64,000 nucleotides of DNA. Source: Acanthornis magna. Taxonomy: Eukaryota > Chordata > Aves > Passeriformes > Acanthizidae. The stretch is taken from the NCBI GenBank assembly GCA_036785705.1, contig JAWUZG010000056.1, positions 16,350,001-16,414,000 of the forward strand, given 5' to 3'. The notes under the pieces were generated by a model. The model was not told the DNA's origin and did no database searches. It worked only from the letters and a program-made list of their open reading frames with translations. This document shows, in pieces, positions 28,241-39,535 of this stretch (positions are counted from its first letter, which is position 1; each line of letters opens with the position of its first letter). Both the position numbers and the translations under genes were made by a program.

Positions 28241-29734
28241 GCCTTTTCAAATATGGTTATTTCAACATGCCTCAGTTTTCACGGAGATGTACAAATTCGT
28301 TCCTTATCAAGATCCTACTCAAAGTGACTCCTCTCTACGAGACCTCTTGTTAAGAATCACAAACCAGCAGCCCTGAAGTCAAAATTCGCTTTCAGATAAT
28401 TTTATTTTGTAGTTTCTCATAGCAAAATTCAGCCTGACTTCCCTGCCCTCAGCAGAGCACGTGATAAATTGTTTATCAAAATAATCTGACTCATGGAAGC
28501 CTGGCAGTGACTACAACTGAGGTTTAAGTGTTGTCACCAAGCTCCTTAAAATGCAGCATCATAAAAACAGCAGAAAATCCTGAACCTTCAAACCTGAGTC
28601 AAGTGGGACCAGACCTGGTTTCTCTCTGTTTCTTTCATTAGGATAGAATAGAGTAGGGTGGAGTAGGGTGGAGTAGAATATTTTTAGTTGAATGGGACCT
28701 ACAATCATCTATTCCAACTGCATCATCTAGGCCAACAATTCAAATTATTCCATTGAAGCTCCTGGTTGAAGTGTAGCTTTGTGTTGGCTCTTTTATGAAT
28801 TCCTGCCAAATTTAAACACTTGGGAATAGGTCAAACTGAGGGAGGAGTTTGGGGGCACAAGGTGGAGGCAGAGTTTTTGTTTTTTCCTGGCTGTGGTCTG
28901 CAGTGGGGTGGGTTGAGCTCGGTGCTTGCAAAGGGTTCCCAACCTACAGCAGTAGTGCTGAAATAAGAAATCCCCTGAGGGGTTCCCAAACAGACAGAGC
29001 CCATCTGCTTGGACTGGCCTGAGTACCCCAACTTCAGCAGCTGCAACTTGGTCAGAGTTTGTGCTGAAAGAAATATACTTTGCCACAAGATATTTTTCTA
29101 TATTCAAATGCACACTTGAGCCACAAATGTTTCTCTGCGTTTGCCTACACCACGAGTCACAAATTGTCCTCTTGTATTTAAATAGAGCCCAAATTCAATC
29201 CATACATTCCCAGTCATTATCACCCCATTATCCTTTCTCCTCTTTGCTATTTTTCTCACCAAGCAGTGGTAAACCCCAGGCCCTTTCTCAAACATGTGGT
29301 TGATATAAGAGGAGAGGAAAGTTCTTTTCAAATATTAAAATGTTTTTAAATACTGTTTTATAGCAATCATGGTCATCTGCAAGAAATCAGTTTTCAAAGA
29401 AGCGTTTGATGGACTGACAATCATTTGAGCCCGGGATGAGATGAAATGGTCCAATTCAAGCTGGATTGGGGCTCACTTTTCTGGAGAGCACATGAGTTTA
29501 GAAGAGATTGATGAAGCTGAATTTTGAAACTATCAATTTGGCCTTTGAAGCATGTTGGGATCCAGGCAGGCTGTGAGGATCTGAGAGCTGGGAGCTTAAG
29601 AGGATGGAAGGAGGTGGCCTCTGCTGGAGAGTGGCAGCAGTGAGGAGGAATGATAAAGGGATCAGACAAGTCACCCCATCTCTCCCTGGACTTTTACTAC
29701 CCCACCCAGTATTTGTGGGACAGGCTGTCCTGTG
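28241..29734. other. Intergenic around a CR1-like fragment
   Basis: Outside the element at 28641-28775 the sequence is unique. The stretch 29430-29730 leads directly into the CR1 terminus at 29735 and could be a diverged 5' continuation, but I could not match it. Confidence 0.5.
28641..28775 (-). mobile_element. CR1-like 3' end with GAATA/GAGTA tail
   Basis: A pentameric tail (GATAGAATAGAGTAGGGTGG and repeats) at 28641-28680 abuts TTAGTTGAATGGGACCTACAATCATCTATTCCAACTGC. This is the terminus of a CR1-type subfamily read on the minus strand. The repetitive tail has expanded and diverged (GGGTGGAGTA twice). Confidence 0.75.
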
Positions 29735-29812
29735 AAGGGCCAGGAGCTGGACTCGATGATCCTTGTGGGTCCCTTCCAGCTCAGGATATTCTATAATTCT
29801 ATGATTTTGGTG
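29735..29812 (+). mobile_element. CR1 3' end, very short
   Basis: AGGGCCAGGAGCTGGACTCG, ATGATCCTTGTGGGTCCCTT and CCAGCTCAGGATATTCTATAATTCTATGATT form the terminal ~75 bases of a CR1-type element in sense orientation. Confidence 0.85.
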
Positions 29813-32800
29813 TGTTTGTTATACAGCATTTTTTGCTCCCCAATGCACGCAGGATGTTTGCTTCCTACCTGCTTCAATTTACGGTTTTTGCCATGAACTG
29901 CATTTTGTTGTGTTTGTATGTGTAGGGAACTTTCATTATTAAGCTTCAATGCGTTAATTTGGAAGAAAATCAAGAAAACTCTTTCCTGGGTGGAATTCAT
30001 CAGCTTCCCAGCTGGGTGGTTGTGTTCTGGGTTGCTGTGGCTGCACGTGGCTGGTGTGCCCACAGTGGGAGCAACCTCCTGGATTTTCCATCATTCATAC
30101 TGCTTTTGCTGGATATCCAGCTTCAGAACTAGAAATAACTTGGGGTTGTTTGGGTTTTTCTAGTTTTATTTTCTTGAATACCAATAAGGAACAGTCAAGG
30201 CCTTGGTGACCAAGACCCGACAGCAGTGCTGCTTTAAAAACCATTCAGGCTTTTCAGGTGTCCAACTTCCAAACTACTTAGGGCACAAGGGGAAATGTAA
30301 ACATTGTTCTGTTATTCAACCTACTACATAAGAGCATTGAGTTTGACAAGGCTCCAGGTACCCCCGTGTCCCGTCCTGACTGAGATCAGACGCTGATATC
30401 CCTCCCCAGCGACATCCAATCTGGCAGGTTTGTTTTCACTCTAACAATTGGCCACTGTAAATGTTGGTTACGCTGCTTCGTGCCTGCCCTGCCGGAGCTG
30501 CTTCCAGGAGCATTTCACAGCCTCTCTCAGGATTCAAGCTCGTAGTAGTTCTTTCTTAAATACAGTCAGGGTGTATTTAAATACAAGTTCAGGTGTGTGC
30601 TGCATTTACTTAAACTGTGCAAGGAGGGAGGTGATTTCAGATATTCTCTTGAACTTTATATCAAAACTCTTTTTTTTTTTTTTTAAGGTAGATATATGTC
30701 ATGTTAAAAATTGTGAAACTTTTTGTTATGCAATTCGCCACATTGGATGAGGCTGTTTGCAGGGCCCAAAGTTGGCTGCAGTGCATGACATGAATTTAAG
30801 GTTGTGCCATGGACAGACTTTACACTGGACACAGGGTGGGAAATGGAGCTAATGAAGCTGGAAGTGCTCATTGCAGGAGCTGTGCACATATGGAGGGCTT
30901 TGGTAGGGGAGAGGCTGATGAGCTCCAGGATTGTTACTGAGAGCAAAACTTGGTGTCTTTGTCCTGCAGTGATCTGCAGGGAAAGCAGAGTGGGAGCTGT
31001 CCCCTCTGCCTCTGGTGAGCACAATCCATGATTTTACCCAGGAATGGCAAGGCTGGGTCTGGAAAATGCCAATGGTCTGCCTCTGCAGCAGCACAGCATT
31101 CAAAATTCTAATTTAAAGTACGAGATGTATATAAGAATTATAAGCAGTAGTAAATGTGCTCTGACCAAGCATGAGAGAATTGCTCCTGATCAGCTGGCAG
31201 AGCTGGATGTAGAACAGGACCCTGGACTTTGGTGTCGTTTGAACTGAGCTGCATTTCTGCATTGTATTATTTTTATAGTCTCTTCCCATCCAACAGAGAT
31301 CTCTTTCTTTGCTGACATGGAGTGCTCGACTCCGTACACTGTTCACAGCTCACTGCCCTGCCAGGGAGCAGCTGTGCTGTGATGGCTCAGGGCTCCCCAG
31401 GCTGGTGGATGTGATGGTCCTCCCCAGCAGCCGAGATGAGACAGCTCCTTCCCAAAATCCTATTCTCTCTCTTGCTGCCCTGAAAGGCTTCTCTGCTGGT
31501 CCCAAAAGCAGCAGGGAAGTGTTTCCACCTTGAAAAGTTTGCTTCTCTTTATTTACCTTTGGCCTCTGGGTCAGGAAACCTTAATAATTTCCTTTTTATT
31601 AATTTAATCCATAGTTCCTAGTAATTACCATAAATTAAGCCTGCTGGGGGGAAAAGCACAGCCAATAAACTAGAGGAACTGCTGGCTTTATGTGGGTAAC
31701 GTCAGTACCTAGAGGATTGTTTCCTGCAGGTCAGTCCCTTGCTTGTCGTGATTAACTTGAGATCAGCAGAGAGTTTCCCGTCCACCTTTTAAACGAGGCT
31801 CGGACATGCCAGGAATTCTGCTAATGCACAGGGTCCTATTAAATGCTTAATCTTGGTGTGAAATGAACTTATTCCTGTGCCTGTGCAGGTGCTGAGCATT
31901 TCCCAAGGGATGTTTCTCTCCAGTTTGAATGAACCTGAGTGGAGACACCGGCGTGTCCTTCCCGATGGCATTCCCACCAGTGAGGTGACAGCAGCAGGTA
32001 TGGATCTACTTCTAACACCTTGGGGCTCGGAGTAGGTGTGAAAATAGAGCTTTACCTCCCAAGAACAAAGCAAAATAATAATCTGGATTCGCATGGGGAA
32101 ATACACGGTGTCATTTTGCAAAGACCTTTCTTTGGTCCTCCTCAGCAGCTCCTTTGGGATTGGGGCTCTCGGAGCATGGTGGAGAGAGTGGGAATTCAAA
32201 CAAGCCCATGGGATGAGAGGCTGCCCCCAGGAGCCCGTGGAGGCCCCACTAGTAAAGGGCTGCTGGTTTCCTCTCCGAACTGGGCTGAAGCCAGGCATTC
32301 CTGAGTGGCACCAGTCCTCCCAGCGCTGGAGAGGAAACATTCCCGTTTGTGAGCTGTGGAAGTGCATGCCTAAGCCAAAGGTTACCAGGCTGAGGTGATA
32401 TTTTTGCATTCCTACAATGTCTTAGCTTTTTTAAATTAAATTCTTGCAACATGAGGATTTAATCCCTCCTGGTATATATGGCGTGCGTGTGTGTGCGTGT
32501 GCGCGCGTGTGCATTTTTTTTTCCTAAAAAAATTTCATCAGCCAAGTTATTTTTGTTTTTGAAAGTTGGCTCAGATACAGGGTCAGTAACTTTCCACCCA
32601 GAGCCTGTGGAAAGGTTTGGGGTTTGAGGCTGAATAGAGGGTCAAGTTTTAGGGTTGTGCTTGAGTCGAAACTGGATCTGGGGTTGAGAGCCACTAGGGA
32701 TGAAATCTGTTGAATTGTTGTTGAATATTTTTTATTAAAAATAGTGGAAATAAGCAGTTTTCCTTTGCCCAAAGCAGAGTTCTACCACATTGAAAATGGT

Positions 32801-34688
32801 CCTAAGAAAATTAGTGGTTTCCAGCATGGAATTGGGTTTGAAATCCAATCCCAGAAGGATAAGTTTGGAGTCACATACTCAAAGTTAAGCTCCAGCAAAA
32901 CAAAAAGCATTTTGATTATAGTACTGTGAGGGTTGATCAGGCTGTGCCCTGATCCTGCTAGCAAGGATTTGGAAACTTCTTGGGACCAGAAAGGTGCTGT
33001 GGGACACCACAAGGAGCTGCAGGCAGAGCCCAGGCTCTGTTTCCTGGGCTCCAGGAGCAGATTCTCCAGCCCAGGGTGGCTTCAATGGACTCAAAGCTTT
33101 GGCTTTGGAGCGTGGGCTGTGTCTCTGGTTGCTCTGAGCTCACAAGCTCTCTGCCTTGCTTCTGTCATCAGGTGAAGGTGGGTTTTTTTCTTGGGAAAAA
33201 AAAAGAAATTGTAAACTCAGGCTGTGATCTGGTTTCTTCTCCCTTCTGCTGAGCTGCTTTGCCAGTTTTGAGATAATCAGGCTGATTAAACTCATCTACA
33301 CCAATGCCCGAGAGAAAATACCCACAGCTTCTTCTGCTGAGCCAAGGAACCCTCTGCTCTGGCCGTTCACAGGGGACAGCTCTGCCCCTGGTTTGAGCCA
33401 TGGGGCAAAGATGAACCAGGCCAGCAGCACTGGGACTGGGACACAGTGCTCAGTTGCTCTAAGCCAAGATTTGGATTTTAAGCATCAGCCTTCTACTGAA
33501 ATGCCCTTAAAAACTTGTCTTGGTCATGCTAGAGAACAACAGTATTGCATTTCTGAGTTTTTTCTCCTCTGAACTGTTCAGCCTGAGCTCAATCCTGTGC
33601 TAATACCAGGGCAGTGCCTGTGTGTGCTTGGCTAAGTCCTGGACGAGGCTGTCCTGGATGAAGGTGTCCTGGAGCAGAGATGCTCAGATAAAATGAGGAT
33701 CATGGTGTTCCATGGTTCCCTTCTGGTGGCTGCACAGCTGGGGATGTCCCCCAGAGTGGCCAGCACAGCCACCTCAGTTTATTTCAGAGAGGGAAGGGAT
33801 GTCCTGAGCTCTCCCCTTCCCTTGGCTCAACAGAGCCCATGCGATGGGAGAAAAGGCAGGTTCTGCTCAATGAAGATATCTGTTTCACCACTGCTTCCTC
33901 TTCTGGAAGAAAAATGATTCCTCCAGGTCTTGACATCTGCTGCTATTTAAAGGATCATCATCATCACCACTCCAGCCCTCCTGGGGCCTCAAGGTATATA
34001 AAGCCTTATTCTTCCCAAATTTGTGATTGAAAACAGATATTACGTGATGGTGTCCCTTTAAATGCCATGGCAGTGGTGGGAAGCTTATTAATTAATGGTT
34101 CTGCAGGACAGAAGCTGGGGGTGACTGGGGAGGGCAGGTGGAAGGTTTTAGGCAGATTTTAACCCCTCTGGGGCAGGTGGGTGGTGACCACCTGTGGACA
34201 TCCTGCTGGAGGAATCTGCAGCGCATGCAGCTCTCCGCTGGTGCTGTTATTTGCATTATCCAGGGACTCCCTTGTGACCTTTAGCAGTTTTTATTCAGGC
34301 TCTGGTGAATGACTGAGTCAGAGGAAGAATTTCTCAGGTTAGCAGACCCCTCTGCTACTCGTCACCCCCATCGTACACCCACGTGCACACCCCTCTGGCC
34401 GTGGAACCAGGGGAGCAATGGGAAAGTGCACCTGGAAGCTTCTCAGAGGGTCCAAGCTGTGGAAAAAAGCTCATAAAACACCTCCTTGAAGCCTGTCTCT
34501 TGTGAGGGGCTGTGTGTAACCTCCATCCTCACCCTCCATCAGGTGGCTTGGTGGGGGAGGCTGCAGCTACAGACACACTCTCGCCGTAGCAGCCCTGCAG
34601 TGGGGGACACAGCAGCTCTCACTCTGTGTTTAGAGTCTGCAGGAAAAGTGGCGATGGTAATTCTTTATTGATTCTCACGGTGGGGAGG
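29813..34688. other. Intergenic, microsatellite only
   Basis: Unique sequence with a T16-type run at 30669-30684 and the (GT/GC)n tract at 32481. A 206-codon minus-strand ORF at 31789-32409 shows no domain, and its overlapping + strand frames are also partly open. Confidence 0.55.
32481..32522. repeat. (GT/GC)n microsatellite followed by poly-T
   Basis: Alternating purine-pyrimidine GCGTGCGTGTGTGTGCGTGT continues as GCGCGCGTGTGC to 32512, then a T9 run to 32522. Alternating GC/GT tracts can adopt Z-DNA. Confidence 0.9.
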
Positions 34689-34855
34689 CCCTGGCACACA
34701 GAAGCTGTGGCTGCCCCATCCCTGGCAGTGTCCAAAGCCAGGCTGGACAGGGCTTGGAGCAGCCTGGGCTAGTGGAAGGTGTGCCTGCCATGGCAGGGGT
34801 GCAATGAGATGGGATTTGAGGTCCTGTCCAACCCAAACCAGTCTGGGATTCTCCT
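34689..34855 (+). mobile_element. CR1 3' end, 5'-truncated
   Basis: AAGCTGTGGCTGCCCCATCC, AGGCTGGACAGGGCTTGGAG, CAGCCTGGGCTAGTGGAAGG and GTCCAACCCAAACCAGTCTG follow the CR1 3' order. It is diverged at the very end (GGGATTCTC in place of ATGATTCTATG). Confidence 0.93.
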
Positions 34856-37800
34856 AATTGCAAGCATCTGAGAAGTGAAGCAGTGCTCTGAAACCCATGA
34901 AAGGAGGCTGTGAACAGCTGATCTCCTCCTTTAGCAATACTTTCATTCATTAAAATCCAGATCGCTCAGCTCAGTGCAAGGAGATCTGCCCCTGCCTCTC
35001 CCTGCTCACCCTCCTGCCGTGTCCTTGCACCCTGACACACAGAGCAAATTTAATAACTTTACTCATTGCTGAGTTATGGTGCTTGAAGGTGCTTGGTTTG
35101 ACACAGAGCCATGAACTTTCACCTTCAGGGATGTGGGTTCCTTTCCCTTTCCACATCTCCAGTGTTTGCCTTGTGTGGGTTTGTCCTTAGGAAGTCAATT
35201 CCTTTGCAAGGCACCAGGAGCAGTTCTAAGTGAGGGATATCCCACAATGGGACCGTGCTCTGATGCTCTGTCACCTTTATCGCCCTCGGCAAATAACCTT
35301 GCAATTGCCAGGGCAATAAAAGATGTCAGGGGTGATTAAAGATGTGGCAGCTGGTGCTCTGTATCCCCATGCAGTCAAGTCCTTCAGATTTTCCTTGCTC
35401 CCGTTGGGACAGAGTTTTCCAATGCTCATTCGCAGTGTCCAGCACTCCCTGAGCAAGCTGAGGGTGTTGAGCATCCAGCAGGATTCAGTCCAGGCTCAGC
35501 ACATCTCTCCAAGCTCCCTATTCCCATCCATCTGACCATGCCCATCCCTGCAGTGCTGGGTGTGCTGTCCCTGGGCTGAGCTGGGAGCGTGTGGTCCTTG
35601 CACAGTGCCTCGAGTATTGCTTACATCTGGTATGTTTTCCATGCAAAATGGGTTTTTAAGAAATAAGGCTTTTTAAAACGGACTAAAAATTTTTACCGGG
35701 GCATCTGGTATTGCAAATATTTGAAAACATTGAAATTTTTTCTTTCTTGGCAGTAAAAACAACCCAACATTTTGCCCACTGCGGTCCAAGAACTATTGAA
35801 TATGTTTTAAAACAGATCGTTTGGGGGGTTTATATAACTTTTTATGGTACTGAACAGAAGATACTTTTCTCCTTAGAACTAGTTCAGTATCCTAAATTAT
35901 AGCTGTTGATTTCTTGGCTTATGGGGAGTTACGTGATTTACACCAGTTAAGAATGTCAGAAAGCTTCAAGAAACCTTTGAAAGAGCAAACCAGAGGAAGA
36001 TGAGCTTTTGTTTTCCTTCCCAGATATTCATATTCTTGTTGCAGACCATGCCTGGATTCACTCCATTGCTATTGTGAGCTGAGACTTTATCCCATCCCCT
36101 TTCCCCAGGTAGCTGGAGCCAGGCACTGCAGAGAGCAACCTGAAGGTTCCCTGAGCAATCTGAAGGGGTCTGAGGGAATCCAACGCCAGGATGGGGTGAA
36201 CCCAGACCCTGCTGGGGGTTTTTCCCAGGTTATAATGGGTTTTTCCCGTTATTTTTTTCCTGAGAATGACTATAAGATCACAAGATCTGGGGGTTTTGTG
36301 TGTGGCTTTCTGACCTACTGAATCGTTATATTTTTTACTTTTTTTTTTCTCGTGCCTGTTGCACTCAGATATGATTTTGACAGAAGCTGAAAGGACCTCC
36401 GTGGGCTGGAGGGAGGAATTGGACCTGCATCCCTTGGATCTTCATCAGAGCTGAGTGCCTTGACAACTGCATATGGTACAGACAGGGACAACATTAATGC
36501 CTGTTAGAAGATATATTTTAAAAAAAGACGTGGGGGAGATAGGAATGGGAAAAATAATTTTAAAAAATCAGTATTTTATCTGTAATTGATCCCCTGCCTG
36601 AATGGTGGAAAACCCTCTGTGTGTGACAGCTCCCTGTGCCCAAGTGGCAAACTGTCTTGGGAAACTCTGAATACTGGGAAACTCCAAATAGGTGGGATAT
36701 TCCTGCACACAAAACCAGATGGGTTTTCAGCTTTTGTGTTGCTGGATAAGTCTTGGTGCTGGCAGGAATAAGGATCAAGGGATGGGTCTGGGAATGACCC
36801 CAGAGACAGCTTGGGCCTGGCTGTGCTCATGGCCAGCACTGCAGCTGCTGATCCATAGATCCAACACCTCTGTGACCCAGGGTGGGACAGCTCAGGGATC
36901 TACAAATGACCAGGAATCCAGCCCTGTGTGAGGGAGGGCAGGGATGGTGCTGGTGGAGGATCCAGCCTGGCCCCAGCAGCCTTGGCACAGCCACAGCACC
37001 AAACCACAGCTTGGCCTCGTGCCCAGGTTGTGAAAGCACTGTAAAAGCCAGATAAGTTGTTTTGGCCTTAATGTTTGTCCCATCACATTAAAAAAAACAA
37101 AACAAAACTCTGGAAGAGCACAGAAGGTTAAAGTCCTGAGATATTTGGTTTAGTTAGATTTACTCAAGTAAATTGAGTAAATTGGCCTTGTCTGCCTGCT
37201 GCTGGTGTTTGGTTCCTGTCACCCTCCCTGGCTTTGCACTCATGTGTGTAATTACTCACACCTAGACCTGTTCAGTGACAATTTGCTCCAGTACAACACA
37301 GGCTGGACACCTAGAGATGTCCATCATTCACTCTGACAAAGCCACTTCTCCCCCCAGCCTTGGTAACTCGTAGCTGGATCTCATCTCTCCAGAAGAGAAA
37401 TTCCCTCTTTGCTTTGAAGACAAAGTGCTGAGGCATCTGCTGCATTCCTTCCTGACGTGTTCCAGTGGTTGGCTGCCCTCGTTCCAAACCAGATGTCTCC
37501 TCTCTGATTTGAATGCTGCTGGCTTCAGATTCCTGCCATCAGACCTTCTTCCTGAGGGAGGTGAGGAGCTCCAGGCTGCCACTGCTACCCAGCAAAGCAG
37601 CCTCTTCCCTCAGTGTTACTAAAGCAGAGCTATCAGGGTCAGAGAGATCAACGATATCATAGAACACTTCACACAAATTCCTTCACCTTGTGCCTTGGCT
37701 GTGATGGCCATTTAGTGGGAGCAAAGCTTTCCTGTGCACAGCCCTGGTTTGATTTTCCTGTTGCTGACTCCTCTTCGAGCCACCTGCTTGGTAAAATGAT

Positions 37801-38398
37801 GGAGGGTTGTCCTTAGTGCAATTTTCCTCCTCTTATGAAGTGATAAATCTGTTAGAATGTGTATTTTTCCCCTGCCTTTTTTTGTTTCATATCATGCCAT
37901 AAATATTCCACAGTTTCATCTTGGCACAATGTTGGTTGAGGCTAAACTGATCCAGTTTTTGATTAAGTAATGGATATTGTTCCACAAAAAATTCCTGGTG
38001 AGACGTGGGGAAGGCAAGGGATAGTCTGACTACCAGCACTGGTGAAGCCACTGGATGAGTCCTCATGAACAAGAAACTTGAGATTTTCTTATCAATGACA
38101 TAAATGTCAGGCTTGGTTTTGTTTCTTAGCTGCACGTACAGAACAATGTCTCTTCTCTGCACTGCTGTCCTTCCGCCTCCTTCTCCTGTGCATTTTGCTC
38201 TTAATTTAATTTATTTGCAGCCCTACCTTTGGTAGGCAAGGCAGAAACACAGGCAGAGTGTGAGACTGGTCTGATCCTGCAAAAGCTCTGCAGCTTTGGC
38301 TTTTGGGACTGAATGCTGAGCTCTTCTGAGTGGAGGGGGAGCCTGGTCTCAGCTCATTTTAAACAAAACCAGCACCTTCTGAGCACTTTAAAATTGCA
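34856..38398. other. Intergenic, nothing recognised
   Basis: Unique sequence, with an AT-rich part near 35640-35900 and short T-runs near 36345. No exon or RNA gene is seen. Confidence 0.55.
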
Positions 38399-38506
38399 GA
38401 ATCACCGGATCACAGAAGTGGCAAAGGGAGGGGCCTTAAAGATCATCCAGTTCCAACCTCTGTGTCACAGGCAGGGTCACCTTCCACTAGACCAGGGTGC
38501 TCAATG
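38399..38506 (-). mobile_element. CR1 3' end, short
   Basis: GAATCACCGGATCACAGAAG, CCTTAAAGATCATCCAGTTCC and CCTTCCACTAGACCAGGGTGCTCAA are the reverse complement of the CR1 terminus. Confidence 0.88.
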
Positions 38507-39451
38507 GTTTAAAGGAAGCAAAGATGTGTCCACAGAGCCAGTGGAGGTATTTGTGCTCTCCCCTCCCTGTAAGTACATCACAGTAACTCAGAGGAGTGGC
38601 ACGTGCTCACTTACAGAAGATGTGCTACAGAAGAGTTATCACTCATCAGAGGAGATATGGGCTCAATGCAAAAAAAAACCTGAGATGGCTCAGCACAGCC
38701 CATAGCTGAAACATGTTGTGATACCCCTGGGTAAAGATCAAACTGTAAAGGTCTTACCGACATCTGATTCTCCTCAGTTTTAGCTGGATCCAAATCTAGC
38801 AAAAGGGCATTTTTATGTCTGGTCACAGTCCAAAAAGATATAGCAAAATCACCTGGAGTTACAAATGTGTTGCAGAACCTATCCCTAATCACATTAAGAG
38901 CTCTAAACTGTAAGGCTCGATTGTTTGCCAAATGAAATATTCTCCTCCGGTATTTGCAGAAAGGAATTACAGTCTGTGAGTCATGTTTTTCATTTGGTAT
39001 TGAAGTACAGTTTCTGTTTTACAGACCTAGTCCTGAGCTTGGGGAAGGAGTCATTAAAAAGGCTTTGTTTTGTTGGGAAATAGGGCGAGGTGACAGGTCT
39101 CAGACAATGTATTTTGGGCTCTCAGTTTCCAGCTGGGCTTTAGAGCCCTTGGGGTTCCCAATGTCAGCTTTGCTTTTGAGCTTCTCAGAGAGGTGTGGGG
39201 GCTGTTGGATCTGAGGTTGTGCTTTAATAGACAAAGGCCATGCAATCGCACACTCTGGTCTCCAGAGCCTCAGTGACAGCCCTTCGGTGGAGTGGCTCTC
39301 TGCAGAAAGGTCTGGTGGGTCCCCAGTGACCACTGGACTCTTGCTCCAAGCTCGAAGTGCCTCTAACCCTTCCTTTTGGCCCACTCTGGTATTAGCTGGC
39401 CACTGGCCATGGACTCTGGTCTGGAGCTCGTCGGGGCTTTGCACATGAACT
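38507..39451. other. Intergenic between two CR1 fragments
   Basis: No recognisable element or exon. Confidence 0.55.
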
Positions 39452-39535
39452 CCTGGGCTAGTGGAAGTTGTCCCTGCCCATGGCAGAGGGGTTGGAAGGA
39501 GATGGTCCCTAGGGTCCCTTCCACCACAAAACTGT
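39452..39535 (+). mobile_element. CR1 3' end, short and diverged
   Basis: GGGCTAGTGGAAGTTGTCCC, TGCCCATGGCAGAGGGGTTG, GAAGGAGATGGTCCCTAGGG and TCCCTTCCACCACAAAACTG match the last ~85 bases of CR1 in sense orientation. Confidence 0.88.

Noticed and set aside
31789..32409. 206-codon minus-strand ORF
   Set aside because: No domain is recognised, and the overlapping + frames are also open for about 100 codons, so it is probably chance.
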